Positions 41,655 through 51,085 of a DNA stretch of 64,000 nt are shown here, piece by piece. Below the pieces are notes generated by a model. That model was not told the origin of the DNA. It saw only the letters and a program-made list of their open reading frames with translations, and did no database searches. Origin of the DNA: Paenisporosarcina macmurdoensis (GTDB taxonomy: Bacteria; Bacillota; Bacilli; Bacillales_A; Planococcaceae); contig NZ_JBHSRI010000007.1 of the NCBI RefSeq assembly GCF_042658845.1, positions 1 to 64,000 on the forward strand, given 5' to 3'. The first letter of the stretch is position 1; the number at the start of each line of letters is the position of its first letter. Made by a program: the position numbers and the translations under genes.

Positions 41655-43667
41655 ATGTCAAAAGAATTTCACTTACAAACCGAAAAGATTACAGATATTA
41701 AAGCAGATGCTATTGCAAATAAAAAGATGTACCTACATAACGATGTGGAAGAGAAACAGGCTGAAGAGCTAATCAATGTTAATAAGGAGCTCGTTTTTCA
41801 AACCACAGAAAAAGATAAACGTGAAGCTGAGTTAATCATTGCAAATAAAGAGCTAGTCTTTCAAACAGCAGAGAAAGCTGACCGTGCCGCAGAGCTAGTC
41901 AATGCGAATAAAGAACTTGTCTTTCAAAACAAAGAGAAAGATAAACGTGCGGCGGAGTTAGTCATTGCGAATAAAGAACTTGTCTTCCAATCAGAAGAAA
42001 AAGCAGACCGTGCCGCAGAGTTAGTCATTGCGAATAAAGAGCTTGTCTTTCAATCGGAAGAAAAGGCAGACCGTGCCGCAGAATTAGTCATAGCGAATAA
42101 AGAACTTGTCTTTCAATCCGAAGAAAAAGCAAACCGTGCTGCAGAGCTAGTTATCGCAAATAAAGAGCTTGTCTTTCAAAATGAAGAGAAAGATAAACGT
42201 GCCGCAGAATTAGTCATAGCGAATAAAGAGCTTGCCTTTCAAACTGGAGAAAAAGCAGACCGCGCTGCAGAGTTAGTCATTGCAAATAAAGAGCTTGCCT
42301 TTCAAAACGAAGAGAAAGATAAGCTTGCCGCTGAATTAGTCCTTGCGAATAAAGAACTTCTCTTTCAAAACAAAGAGAAAGATAAACGTGCTGCAGAGTT
42401 AGACATTGCCAATAAAGAGCTTATCTTTCAAAATGAAGAGAAGGCAAATCGTGCCGCAGAGTTAGTCTTAGCGAATAAAGAGCTGGTCTTTCAAACTGGA
42501 GAGAAAGCAGACCGTGCCGCAGAGTTAGTTATTGCGAATAAAGAACTGGTCTTTCAAAATGAAGAGAAAGATAAACGTGCCGCAGAGTTAAATATAGCGA
42601 ATGAAGAGCTTGCCTTTCAAAATGAAGAAGTTTTATATCTTAGCTACCATGATCAATTAACAGGGTTATATAATAGAAGATTTTACGAAATCGAGTTAAA
42701 GAGGCTTGAATCTACAAAAGACCTCCCTTTGACTATGATAATGGGAGATGTAAATGGGTTAAAGCTAATCAATGATTCTTTTGGACATGCCATGGGTGAT
42801 GAATTGCTGAAAAAAGTGGCAGATGTCATTAAAAAAAGCTGCAGGGCTGATGATATCATTTTCAGGAGCGGTGGAGATGAGTTTGTTATTCTATTACCTA
42901 AAACGGATGCTTTTGAAGCAGAGATAATTACCAAACGTATTAGTGAACTTGCATTACTAGAAAAAGTGGGCTCAATTGATATCTCAATTTCATTTGGTTA
43001 TGAAACTAAGAATAATGAGGAAGATAATATTCAAGACGTGTTCAAAAAAGCAGAAGAAAATATGTATAAAAATAAGCTTTTTGAAAGTCTGAGTATGAGG
43101 AAAAAGACAGTTGATTTGATTATTAAGACGCTTCATGAAAAAAACAAAAGGTTGGAAGAACACTCTCAAAGAGTTTCCAAACTATGCGGAAGAATGGGGC
43201 AAGTTCTTGGATTGTTTGAATATCAAATTAAGGAACTCAAAACAGCAGGATTACTTCACGATATAGGTAAAATAGCTATAAATGAAAATATACTCAATAA
43301 GCCAGGTAAACTTACTGATAATGAATGGAAAGAAATTAAGCGCCATTCAGAAATAGGCTATAGAATTCTCATTACAGATTCGGATATGTCTAAAATGGCA
43401 GAGTATGTATTAGCTCATCATGAAAGATGGGATGGGAAAGGTTATCCTAGGGGCTTAAAAGAGAAAGAAATTCCTTATGAGTCAAGAATTATAGCAATCG
43501 CAGATGCCTATGATGCGATGATCAGTGAAAGGACATATTGTGATGCTCTGTCACAGGAAGATGCAATATTAGAACTGCAAAAAAATGCAGGCATTCAATT
43601 TGATCCGGAATTAGTAAGCTTATTTATTGCAGAGGCTTTGGGGACTAACAGAAAAATAGTTGAATAG
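41655..43667 (+). CDS. Bifunctional GGDEF / HD-GYP protein with 14 coiled-coil repeats
   Basis: A 670-residue soluble protein. Residues 31-324 are fourteen 21-residue units of the type EKADRAAELVIANKELVFQ plus two, three heptads each, forming a long coiled coil. A GGDEF domain follows (about 325-490) with intact active site RSGGDEF and inhibitory site RADD five residues before it. The C-terminal HD-GYP domain (about 495-660) keeps HDIGK and HHERWDGKGYP. It should both make and hydrolyse c-di-GMP. No membrane segment or sensory domain is visible; the coiled coil may sense or scaffold. ATG after gagggtagag. Confidence 0.93.
   Translation: MSKEFHLQTEKITDIKADAIANKKMYLHNDVEEKQAEELINVNKELVFQTTEKDKREAELIIANKELVFQTAEKADRAAELVNANKELVFQNKEKDKRAAELVIANKELVFQSEEKADRAAELVIANKELVFQSEEKADRAAELVIANKELVFQSEEKANRAAELVIANKELVFQNEEKDKRAAELVIANKELAFQTGEKADRAAELVIANKELAFQNEEKDKLAAELVLANKELLFQNKEKDKRAAELDIANKELIFQNEEKANRAAELVLANKELVFQTGEKADRAAELVIANKELVFQNEEKDKRAAELNIANEELAFQNEEVLYLSYHDQLTGLYNRRFYEIELKRLESTKDLPLTMIMGDVNGLKLINDSFGHAMGDELLKKVADVIKKSCRADDIIFRSGGDEFVILLPKTDAFEAEIITKRISELALLEKVGSIDISISFGYETKNNEEDNIQDVFKKAEENMYKNKLFESLSMRKKTVDLIIKTLHEKNKRLEEHSQRVSKLCGRMGQVLGLFEYQIKELKTAGLLHDIGKIAINENILNKPGKLTDNEWKEIKRHSEIGYRILITDSDMSKMAEYVLAHHERWDGKGYPRGLKEKEIPYESRIIAIADAYDAMISERTYCDALSQEDAILELQKNAGIQFDPELVSLFIAEALGTNRKIVE
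41745..42626 (+). repeat. 63-bp tandem repeats encoding the coiled coil (14 units)
   Basis: Direct repeats of 63 bases, in frame, from 41745 to 42626. Central units 4-7 are almost the same at protein level (KRAAELVIANKELVFQSE, DRAAELVIANKELVFQSE), outer units are more diverged. Synonymous differences exist between units, so the array is not brand new, but unit number may vary between strains. Confidence 0.95.
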
Positions 43668-43734
43668 CGTTTAAAAGATAAAAAGTGGTTTATTTACTAC
43701 CATCTAATAAACGTAATGACCTGTCTTAACCTAG

Positions 43735-43773
43735 AAAAGGAGCGAAGTGACAAAAAGTCACTTCGCTCCTTTC
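43735..43773. terminator. Terminator between the GGDEF/HD-GYP gene and the flavoprotein
   Basis: Sixteen-pair stem AAAGGAGCGAAGTGAC / GTCACTTCGCTCCTTT with an AAAAA loop. It serves the convergent genes on both sides; the trailing T runs are short. Confidence 0.8.
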
Positions 43774-43842
43774 CTCAATCTCTAGTTTATGGTGTAGCAG
43801 GTAATAGTCCTAACTTGACCAAAAACCGACATGCTGCTTAAA

Positions 43843-45129
43843 TCAATACTCCACCGGTTCATAAGGGATAGTTTTTGCATGCAGTGCAGCGCTCATACCA
43901 GCGATTTTACCTGTTACGAGTGCAGAAGTAATATTGTACCCACCCGTATAGCCATGAATATCTAGGATTTCGCCACAGAAATACAAGCCTGGTTTTTTCT
44001 TAGAAGCCATTGTTTTAGGTTCGATTTCTTTTACTGAAACACCACCACCGGTTACAAAGGCTTTTTCAATGGGTTGTGTGCCATTTACTTTCATTGTAAA
44101 GGAAACTAATAATCCCGCTAATACACGAACTTTTTCATTTGATAAATTAGCGCCAATTTCATTTGGTTCGATGCCAGCTCGGTTTAGTAGAAATAGTAAC
44201 CAGCGCTCGGGAGCTATACCTTTCCAAACATTTTTTACTGATTTTTTTGCATCGTCTTTCATTAGCTTAACTAACATTTGAAAAGCAGATTCGGCGTTGT
44301 CATTTGGTAAGGCGTTAATCACCATATCTACTGGCTTAGAGCCGTTTTTCATACGTTCTTTGACTACATACTGACTGCAGCGTAAAATCGCAGGACCACT
44401 CAGCCCGAAATGGGTAAATAGCATGTCCATTTGATGAGTGATGAGGACTTTTCCTTTTTTGTTTAAAACAGAGACCGCTACATCACGTAGAGCCAAACCT
44501 TGAAGTTCTGTCGATCGAATAAATTGTTCATCTGATAATAAAGGAACTTCAGTTGGATACAAAGTCGTGACCGTGTGACCTGCTCGCTCAGCCCACGGGT
44601 ATCCGTCACCTGTTGAGCCAGTTTGAGGTACCGCTTTCCCACCAACCGCTAGAACAACTGACTTACTCAGTAACTCTTCACCATTTTTTAGCTTCACACC
44701 TAGAATTTTTTCATCATTCATCAGAAGTTTCGCAACTGGACGTTCAAAGAGAACATCTACATGTAACTTATCCAATTGACGAATCAATGTATCCACGACA
44801 TCTTGTGCACGATTTGAGACAGGGAACATACGACCATGGTCTTCTTCTTTTAATTCAACACCAAGTCCTTCAAAGAAGGTAATAATATCTTCGTTATTAA
44901 AAACGGAGAAGGGACTATATAAAAATCGACCATTTCCGGGAATGTGTTTGACGATTTCTTCTTGAGTTAAGCGATTCGTTACATTACATCTTCCGCCACC
45001 CGAAATGGCTAATTTCTTCCCAAGTTTTTTTCCTTTTTCTAAAAGTAATACTTTCTTGCCAATTTCTCCAGCAGCAATAGCTGCCATTAATCCAGAGGGA
45101 CCGCCTCCGACAATAATCACATCATACAT
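43843..45129 (-). CDS. ytfP: NAD(P)/FAD-dependent oxidoreductase, YtfP/HI0933 family
   Basis: A 428-residue flavoprotein. The FAD-binding Rossmann motif VIIVGGGPSGLMAAIAAGE is at the N-terminus, followed by AISGGGRCNVTN (characteristic of the HI0933/BaiN family), and the C-terminal FAD segment YFCGEILDIHGYTGGYN. The reaction is not known for most members. Start ATG 45129 (MYDVIIVGGG); a GTG 12 bases upstream is a weaker choice. Divergent from ytgP. Confidence 0.9.
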   Translation of the reverse strand: MYDVIIVGGGPSGLMAAIAAGEIGKKVLLLEKGKKLGKKLAISGGGRCNVTNRLTQEEIVKHIPGNGRFLYSPFSVFNNEDIITFFEGLGVELKEEDHGRMFPVSNRAQDVVDTLIRQLDKLHVDVLFERPVAKLLMNDEKILGVKLKNGEELLSKSVVLAVGGKAVPQTGSTGDGYPWAERAGHTVTTLYPTEVPLLSDEQFIRSTELQGLALRDVAVSVLNKKGKVLITHQMDMLFTHFGLSGPAILRCSQYVVKERMKNGSKPVDMVINALPNDNAESAFQMLVKLMKDDAKKSVKNVWKGIAPERWLLFLLNRAGIEPNEIGANLSNEKVRVLAGLLVSFTMKVNGTQPIEKAFVTGGGVSVKEIEPKTMASKKKPGLYFCGEILDIHGYTGGYNITSALVTGKIAGMSAALHAKTIPYEPVEY

Positions 45130-45237
45130 GTATATACACACTTTCTCTTTTTTCTTTATTATAAACTATTTGTGGTTTTGATGTTCGAGAGGTAAAATAT
45201 CCTGTAGGCTAAAATTTTAGAAGTCAGGAAGTTAAAC

Positions 45238-46848
45238 ATGTCAAATACGTTATTTAAAGGAACGGCCATTCTAACACTTGGCTTATTTCTATCAAAAATA
45301 CTTGGTGTCATCTATGTCATCCCCTTTTATGCAATGGTGGGTGAAGATAATATTGGTCTATACCAATATGCATATATTCCATATAACTTGATGTTAGCTG
45401 TTGCCATTTCAGGAGCTCCATTAGCTTTCTCGAAATATGTTTCTAAATACAATTCATTAGGCGATTATGAAACCGGTAGAAGACTTTTGAAATCGGGTCT
45501 TGGAGCCATGATTGTTACTGGATTCGTATCATTTCTATTCTTATATTTGTTTGCGGATGTTTTAGCTAACATCACAATAAGAGACGACGACAAGTTTCAT
45601 TCTGTCGAAGATGTAGCATCTGTAATTAGATGGGTCAGTTTCGCACTAATTGTGGTACCTTTCATGAGCTTACTCCGAGGATTTTTCCAGGGATATAGTT
45701 TTATGATGCCTACTGCAATATCACAGTTAATCGAACAAATTGTTCGTATTTTGTTCTTATTAGTTGGGGCATACTTAGTATTAAATGTCTTTGATGGAAC
45801 AACTAAAGATGCAATTGAGGTAGCGGTGTTATCCGCTTTTGTTGGTGCACTAGGCGGTTTAATTGTGCTGTTTTATTATTGGCGCAAAAAGAAACCTGAA
45901 TATAACCTTTTATTAGAAGGATCAACGACATATCACAATGTTAAATTGTCAGATATGTATAAAGAGATTCTTGTATATGCTGTACCTGTAGTGTTTTTAG
46001 GTGTTGCGAACCCTTTATTTCAATTTGTTGATATGTTAACTTTTAATCGGGCAATGAGCGGCTCAGAAAATGCAGCTGTTTCTGGTACTTACTTAGGGAT
46101 GTTGAATTTTCAAACGCATAAGTTGGTCATGATACCTGTTATGTTAGCAACGGGATTCTCGATGGCGTTAATACCTTTAGTTACAAAATACTTTACGCTA
46201 AATGAACATACACAATTATCTAATACACTCGATAAAACGTTCCAAGTGCTCTATTTTTTAACACTTCCTGCTGTAGTAGGAATGACTGTGTTGGCAAATG
46301 AGCTCTATCATTTATTCTATAGTCCAAGTGTAGTAGGTTCAGATATTCTAGCTCATTATCTTCCGGTTGCGATTTTGTTCAGTCTATTTCCTGTTACTGC
46401 TGCTATCTTGCAAGGTATTAACCAACAGAAATGGATCATTCTAAACTTACTTGTTGGGCTATTAATTAAGCTGGCTTTAAATATTCCTTTAATTGCACTT
46501 TGGGAAACAAATGGTGCCATAGCAGCAACTGTCATTGGATATAGTGTTGCCATATTTATGAACCTAGCGGTATTAGTTAGAACTCAAGATTACCGTTCAA
46601 AACTATTAGTACGCAGAATTATTTTAATTACAGTAATGAATGTTGTGATGTTGATAGTGGCGGCAATCGCACGCTTGGTCGTCATTCAAATCATGCCAGC
46701 TGAGTCGAAATTCGGAGCCATGTTCATCATTTTAATTGTTGGAAGTATCGGTGGTCTAGCTTATGGGGCATTAGCGCTTCGTTTAGGAATTGCTCAAAAG
46801 TTATTTGGTGAACGTTTAACGAAATATACGAAAAAATTTGGTTTGTAG
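45238..46848 (+). CDS. murJ: Lipid II flippase MurJ (YtgP)
   Basis: A 536-residue MATE/MOP-superfamily membrane protein with about fourteen hydrophobic segments. The B. subtilis homologue YtgP flips lipid II for peptidoglycan synthesis. The N-terminus FKGTAILTLGLFLSKILGVIYVIPF is characteristic of the YtgP/SpoVB group. SpoVB itself is a sporulation paralogue; the position next to ytzG and ytfP favours YtgP. ATG after caggaag. Followed after 13 bases by the RsuA-type gene. Confidence 0.92.
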   Translation: MSNTLFKGTAILTLGLFLSKILGVIYVIPFYAMVGEDNIGLYQYAYIPYNLMLAVAISGAPLAFSKYVSKYNSLGDYETGRRLLKSGLGAMIVTGFVSFLFLYLFADVLANITIRDDDKFHSVEDVASVIRWVSFALIVVPFMSLLRGFFQGYSFMMPTAISQLIEQIVRILFLLVGAYLVLNVFDGTTKDAIEVAVLSAFVGALGGLIVLFYYWRKKKPEYNLLLEGSTTYHNVKLSDMYKEILVYAVPVVFLGVANPLFQFVDMLTFNRAMSGSENAAVSGTYLGMLNFQTHKLVMIPVMLATGFSMALIPLVTKYFTLNEHTQLSNTLDKTFQVLYFLTLPAVVGMTVLANELYHLFYSPSVVGSDILAHYLPVAILFSLFPVTAAILQGINQQKWIILNLLVGLLIKLALNIPLIALWETNGAIAATVIGYSVAIFMNLAVLVRTQDYRSKLLVRRIILITVMNVVMLIVAAIARLVVIQIMPAESKFGAMFIILIVGSIGGLAYGALALRLGIAQKLFGERLTKYTKKFGL

Positions 46849-46861
46849 AGGCGGTTGTTTT

Positions 46862-47575
46862 GTGAGATTAGATAAACTACTTTCTAATATGGGTTTTGGT
46901 TCAAGGAAAGAAGTAAAAATTTTGGTGAAATCAAAAGCAGTAGAAGTGAATGGATTGGTCGCGAAAGAGGTATCCATGCATGTTGACACAGATGCTGATG
47001 AAGTTTTAGTTTTGGGTGAAAAAGTGGTGTATGCAGAATTTATTTACTTAATGATGAATAAACCGCCTGGTGTCATTTCAGCAACGGAAGATAAACACGA
47101 TAAAACCGTGATTGATATACTGGATCCTTTAGCTCAACATTTTAAGCCGTTTCCAGTGGGACGATTAGACAAAGACACGGAAGGCTTGTTAATTTTAACG
47201 AATGATGGGCACTTAACACATCAATTATTATCACCAAAAAAACATGTACCCAAATTATATTTCGCTGTTATTGAAGGCATCGTAACTGAAGATGATGTGA
47301 TGAAATTTAAAGAAGGAGTCACACTCGAAGACGGTTATTTCACTAAACCTGGGGAACTGACAATCCTATCAAGTGGAGAAATTTCTGAAATTGAATTATC
47401 CATTATGGAAGGGAAGTTCCACCAAGTGAAGCGAATGTTTGCATCTGTAGGGAAAAAAGTGACCTATTTAAAACGCTTGCGTATGGGTGCACTTCAATTA
47501 GATGAAACATTGGAGCTTGGTGATTACCGACATTTAACAGCAGAAGAATTAGAGGCATTACAGCAAAAAGAATGA
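46862..47575 (+). CDS. ytzG: 16S rRNA pseudouridine synthase, RsuA type (YtzG)
   Basis: A 237-residue enzyme with an S4 RNA-binding domain (VRLDKLLSNMGFGSRKE...VEVNG) and a pseudouridine synthase domain with the catalytic Asp in VGRLDKDTEGLLILTNDG. MNKPPGVISATED is the RsuA pattern, suggesting modification of U516 in 16S rRNA. Start GTG 46862 after gaggcgg; an ATG at 46838 overlaps murJ and lacks a ribosome site. Close spacing suggests an operon with murJ. Confidence 0.92.
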   Translation: MRLDKLLSNMGFGSRKEVKILVKSKAVEVNGLVAKEVSMHVDTDADEVLVLGEKVVYAEFIYLMMNKPPGVISATEDKHDKTVIDILDPLAQHFKPFPVGRLDKDTEGLLILTNDGHLTHQLLSPKKHVPKLYFAVIEGIVTEDDVMKFKEGVTLEDGYFTKPGELTILSSGEISEIELSIMEGKFHQVKRMFASVGKKVTYLKRLRMGALQLDETLELGDYRHLTAEELEALQQKE

Positions 47576-47602
47576 CCGAGAGTTTTCGGTCATTCTTTTT
47601 TG
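47568..47602. terminator. Terminator between the RsuA-type gene and ytzE
   Basis: Stem AAGAATGACCGA / TCGGTCATTCTT followed by T5; it overlaps the stop codon of the synthase gene and also faces the convergent ytzE. Confidence 0.88.
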
Positions 47603-47618
47603 TCTTATGAAAAAATTT

Positions 47619-47840
47619 CTAAGATGTCATTCTTACGCGCTTGCTCGTCGTTGTCCAACTGCCTCGACTTGGACTGCTGACCAAATCATTAAAGGCTAAC
47701 ACGTTCAAATCTCTTTGAACGGTGCGAGGAGTGATGCCAAATTCATCGACTAAATCTTGTGTCGTGACTATCCCGTGATCTCGGATGTACATATAGACAT
47801 CTTTAATACGATTAAGCATCCGATCAGTAGTTGGTTTCAT
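47619..47840 (-). CDS. ytzE: DeoR-type HTH protein YtzE
   Basis: A 73-residue protein that is only a winged HTH (DLVDEFGITPRTVQRDLNVL) without a sugar-binding domain. Such short DeoR-like proteins occur at the same place in B. subtilis; the regulated genes are unknown. Start ATG 47840 after gaaggagtgg; an upstream ATG would add four residues. Confidence 0.85.
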   Translation of the reverse strand: MKPTTDRMLNRIKDVYMYIRDHGIVTTQDLVDEFGITPRTVQRDLNVLAFNDLVSSPSRGSWTTTSKRVRMTS

Positions 47841-47897
47841 GTGTGGAACCACTCCTTCATCTTATAATCTCTTGGCAAAGACTAGCGGACGACAATG

Positions 47898-48017
47898 AGT
47901 CAATACTGACTCTTATGTGTGAATAGAGTGCCGTAGACAGCCCCTTTTCTAATTGTTCATCAGACTACTGTTGTCTGACAATTCAATTATAAAATAAGTT
48001 GGGCTATTTTTCTAGCA
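47898..48017 (+). other. Structured element in the gap between ytzE and pepV
   Basis: The 343-base gap holds no gene but several pairings: GAGTCA/TGACTC (47898-47913); AATTGT and CAGAC (47952-47957, 47962-47966) with GTCTG and ACAATT (47974-47984); and AGCCC (47940-47944) with GGGCT (48002-48006), followed by atttttct. It could be a leader RNA of pepV with a terminator-like end, or a transcript from its own promoter. No known riboswitch class was recognised. Confidence 0.4.
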
Positions 48018-48183
48018 TAATATCTTAATTTTACAGAGACTTTACAATTAGCCGGGATAAAAACGAACGAAGAAAGGATAATTATATATATTGTTCGTTT
48101 ACTGAAAAAATGCATTTGACCCCTATGATTTTTGGGTGAAAGGTGTAGAATAGCTTTAAGAAAGTGGCAGGAGGAATTTAAGC

Positions 48184-49581
48184 GTGATTAATTGGATGGA
48201 ACAAGCGAAAAAAAAGCAAAATGAACTGATAACAGAATTGCAACAACTTATTCAAATTCCAAGCGTACTGGATGAGGAACAATCGTCAAGTGCGCAGCCG
48301 TTTGGACCCGAGCCACTTAAAGCGTTAGAGTGGATGCTTCAAAAAGGGCAGGAAGCTGGAATGACGGTTAAAAATGTAGATCAAATGGCCGGCCATATTG
48401 AAATGGGAGAAGGAGAAGAACTTCTTGGTATTTTAGGTCATGTTGATGTGGTGCCTGCTGGAAAAGGATGGACATTCCCACCTTTTGAAGGACAAATTAA
48501 TAATGATCGCTTATATGGCAGAGGTGCTATAGACGATAAAGGACCAACAATGGCAGCTTGGATGGCCATGAAACTAGTAAAAGAAGCGGGAATTCCTTTA
48601 AACAAACGAGTGCGATTAATTATTGGGACAGATGAAGAGAGCGGTTTTCGTTGTGTGGATCGCTATTTTGAAAAAGAAGAAATGCCTCATATCGGTTTTG
48701 CTCCAGATGCTGATTTCCCGATTATTAATGCAGAAAAAGGCATTGCAACCTTACAATTTACGACCTCTAAACTGGATACAGATGAACAACTTCACTCATT
48801 CCAAGCAGGCACCCGTACCAATATGGTTCCTGATTTAGCAACAGCTGTTATTCGTGTGAAACATGAGACAATTGAAAAGGAATTTGATCTATTTAAGAAA
48901 CAGCACGATTTGCAAGGCTCATTGGAAATCGAAGAAAATCGCATTGTACTAACAGTAGAAGGAAAGTCCGCTCATGCGATGGAACCAAATGATGGTGTGA
49001 ATGCAGGAGTTTATTTAGCTGAATTCTTAAAAGATATTGTAACAACATCAGGTTCAAAAACATTTGTTGATTTTATTTCTACTTCTTTCCTAAACGACTC
49101 AAGAGGACACGCATTTGCTCTAAATTATCAGGATGAAATGTCCGGTGATACTACGTTGAACGCAGGTATTCTTGCATTTGATCCATCACTTGGTGGAACA
49201 GTAGATGTAAGCTTACGGTACTCGGTATCATATGATTTTGATCGTAACTTAACAAAGTGTCAGGCGCTATTAAAAGAAAAGGCTATTGCTGTCGATGTGG
49301 TATCAAATTCAAAACCACATTACATTGAAGAATCTGATGAGCTAATCCAAAGTTTGTCTCGTGTGTATGAGCGTCAAACAGGCGAAAAGGCAACTCTGCT
49401 GTCAATTGGTGGCGGAACATATGCACGTGTGCTTAATAAAGGAGTAGCATTCGGAATGTTGTTTCCAGGGGAAAAAGATGTGGCCCATCAAGTAGATGAA
49501 TTTGTTGATATTCCAAATTTAATCAAAGCAGTGGCGATATACGCAGATGCGATTTGCGAACTTGCTTCAAATCAATCATAG
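48184..49581 (+). CDS. pepV: Dipeptidase PepV (M20 family)
   Basis: A 465-residue zinc dipeptidase of the M20A family. Metal ligands are in GHVDVVPAG, YGRGAIDDKGP, the catalytic glutamates in TDEESGFR and a C-terminal histidine in GEKDVAHQVDE. Start GTG 48184 after caggaggaa. It precedes dat after 15 bases, suggesting that dipeptide breakdown and D-amino-acid supply are co-transcribed. Confidence 0.94.
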   Translation: MINWMEQAKKKQNELITELQQLIQIPSVLDEEQSSSAQPFGPEPLKALEWMLQKGQEAGMTVKNVDQMAGHIEMGEGEELLGILGHVDVVPAGKGWTFPPFEGQINNDRLYGRGAIDDKGPTMAAWMAMKLVKEAGIPLNKRVRLIIGTDEESGFRCVDRYFEKEEMPHIGFAPDADFPIINAEKGIATLQFTTSKLDTDEQLHSFQAGTRTNMVPDLATAVIRVKHETIEKEFDLFKKQHDLQGSLEIEENRIVLTVEGKSAHAMEPNDGVNAGVYLAEFLKDIVTTSGSKTFVDFISTSFLNDSRGHAFALNYQDEMSGDTTLNAGILAFDPSLGGTVDVSLRYSVSYDFDRNLTKCQALLKEKAIAVDVVSNSKPHYIEESDELIQSLSRVYERQTGEKATLLSIGGGTYARVLNKGVAFGMLFPGEKDVAHQVDEFVDIPNLIKAVAIYADAICELASNQS

Positions 49582-49596
49582 AAAGAGGGATTATCA

Positions 49597-50448
49597 ATGA
49601 CATGGGTTTTGTGGAATGATCGACTAGTAAAAGATGAAGATATTCATTTGTCAAAAGAAGACCGTGGGTATCAATTTGGAGACGGTATTTATGAAGTCAT
49701 TCGTATTTACGATGGCAGCATGTTTACTGCCACAGAACATATTAATCGATTTTACAACAGTGCAGATCAAATTAAGTTAATCGTACCTTTTACAAAAGAT
49801 GTTTTTCATAAAATGTTGTACGATCTTATTGAAGCGAATGAAGTAGTTTCTGGTCAAGTGTATGTGCAAATTACTCGCGGAGCTTCTCCACGTCAACATC
49901 AGTTCCCCACAAATATGGTAGAGCCTGTTCTAACGGCATACACAAAAGAAGTAGAACGTCCTGTTTCGCAGATGGCAAATGGTGTATCAGCTAAAACTGT
50001 TGAGGATATCCGTTGGTTGCGCTGTGATATTAAGAGTTTGAACTTGCTTGGTAATGTAATGGCAAAACAAGAAGCGCATGAAGCAGGTTGCTTCGAAGCT
50101 CTGTTACATAGAGGAGATTCAATTACAGAAGGTTCTTCTTCAAATATGTATGGGATTAAAGACGGTGTGCTCTACACGCATCCGGTTACAAATTTAATAT
50201 TAAATGGCATTACGCGAAGTGTTATTTTAGATTGTTGCAAAGAAATTGGCTTACCAGTAGTGGAAGAGCCCATGTCACTGAAAACCATATTTGCAAATGA
50301 TGAATTCTTCATGTCTTCCACAACAGCAGAAATTATGCCAATCGTTATGATTGATGGGAAAAAAGTTGCCGAAGGTTTACCTGGTGACTGGACAAAAAAA
50401 TTACAAACAGCATTAGAAGCAAAAATTCTTCAAGCAGTACATGTATAA
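49597..50448 (+). CDS. dat: D-alanine aminotransferase
   Basis: A 283-residue fold-type IV PLP enzyme that interconverts D-alanine and D-glutamate, for cell-wall precursor supply. N-terminal DRGYQFGDGIYEVIR, PLP lysine in CDIKSLNLLGNVMAKQ and TEGSSSNMYG are family signatures. ATG with agaaagaggg. It ends the pepV-dat operon at a terminator. Confidence 0.95.
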   Translation: MTWVLWNDRLVKDEDIHLSKEDRGYQFGDGIYEVIRIYDGSMFTATEHINRFYNSADQIKLIVPFTKDVFHKMLYDLIEANEVVSGQVYVQITRGASPRQHQFPTNMVEPVLTAYTKEVERPVSQMANGVSAKTVEDIRWLRCDIKSLNLLGNVMAKQEAHEAGCFEALLHRGDSITEGSSSNMYGIKDGVLYTHPVTNLILNGITRSVILDCCKEIGLPVVEEPMSLKTIFANDEFFMSSTTAEIMPIVMIDGKKVAEGLPGDWTKKLQTALEAKILQAVHV

Positions 50449-50455
50449 TTCCGAG

Positions 50456-50487
50456 CCTCTCTACCCTGGTAGAGGGGTATTTTTTTA
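50456..50487 (+). terminator. Terminator of pepV-dat
   Basis: Stem CTCTACC / GGTAGAG with flanking CCT/GGG, followed by a T7 run. Confidence 0.85.
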
Positions 50488-50533
50488 CCATTACTTGTTG
50501 TAAACTGAACGATATAAGTAAGGGGTGTAAGGG

Positions 50534-51085
50534 GTGCAACATTATTTTATTGGTGTGAAATTACCAGGAGATTTGGCATGCCATCTGGTGGATGTGCGAA
50601 AAGAATGGCAATTAGAACAATCACATAAAAGACTGCCAGCTGCTGTGGATTTACATATTACGCTTCTGTATTTAGGGGCAGTTGAAGCTGAGGTATTAAG
50701 TGAATTGAAAAGTCAGCTAGATGAACTTTCCGTTGCTGTTCCCGAAATGGATATCACCTTAACGGGGGTGTCAACATTTGGGAACCCATTAACACCTAGA
50801 GTGATTTACGCGTCAATTGAAGATCAAGCAAATTTGCACAAATTACAAAGCTCCATTTTAGAAAAATGCCAAAAACTTTTATTGCAAGTAGATCTAAAAC
50901 CGTTTGTTCCACATATTACACTTGCAAAAAAATGGAGTGGACACCAAGCTGTTTTTTCAAAAGAAATGCATATCGAGAGAACATCATTCACGATGAGGGA
51001 TTTTTCTATTTACTCAATTAACCCTGGGGAAGTGCCATCATATAAAGCAATTCATACTATTTATTTGAAGGACCTAACTACATGA
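50534..51085 (+). CDS. thpR: RNA 2',3'-cyclic phosphodiesterase ThpR (YtlP)
   Basis: A 183-residue 2H phosphoesterase. Both HxTx motifs are visible, HITL in VDLHITLLYLG (about residue 45) and HITL in PFVPHITLAKKW (about 130). Start GTG 50534 after taagggg. The ATGA overlap with ytlR at its 3' end indicates coupling. Confidence 0.92.
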   Translation: MQHYFIGVKLPGDLACHLVDVRKEWQLEQSHKRLPAAVDLHITLLYLGAVEAEVLSELKSQLDELSVAVPEMDITLTGVSTFGNPLTPRVIYASIEDQANLHKLQSSILEKCQKLLLQVDLKPFVPHITLAKKWSGHQAVFSKEMHIERTSFTMRDFSIYSINPGEVPSYKAIHTIYLKDLTT

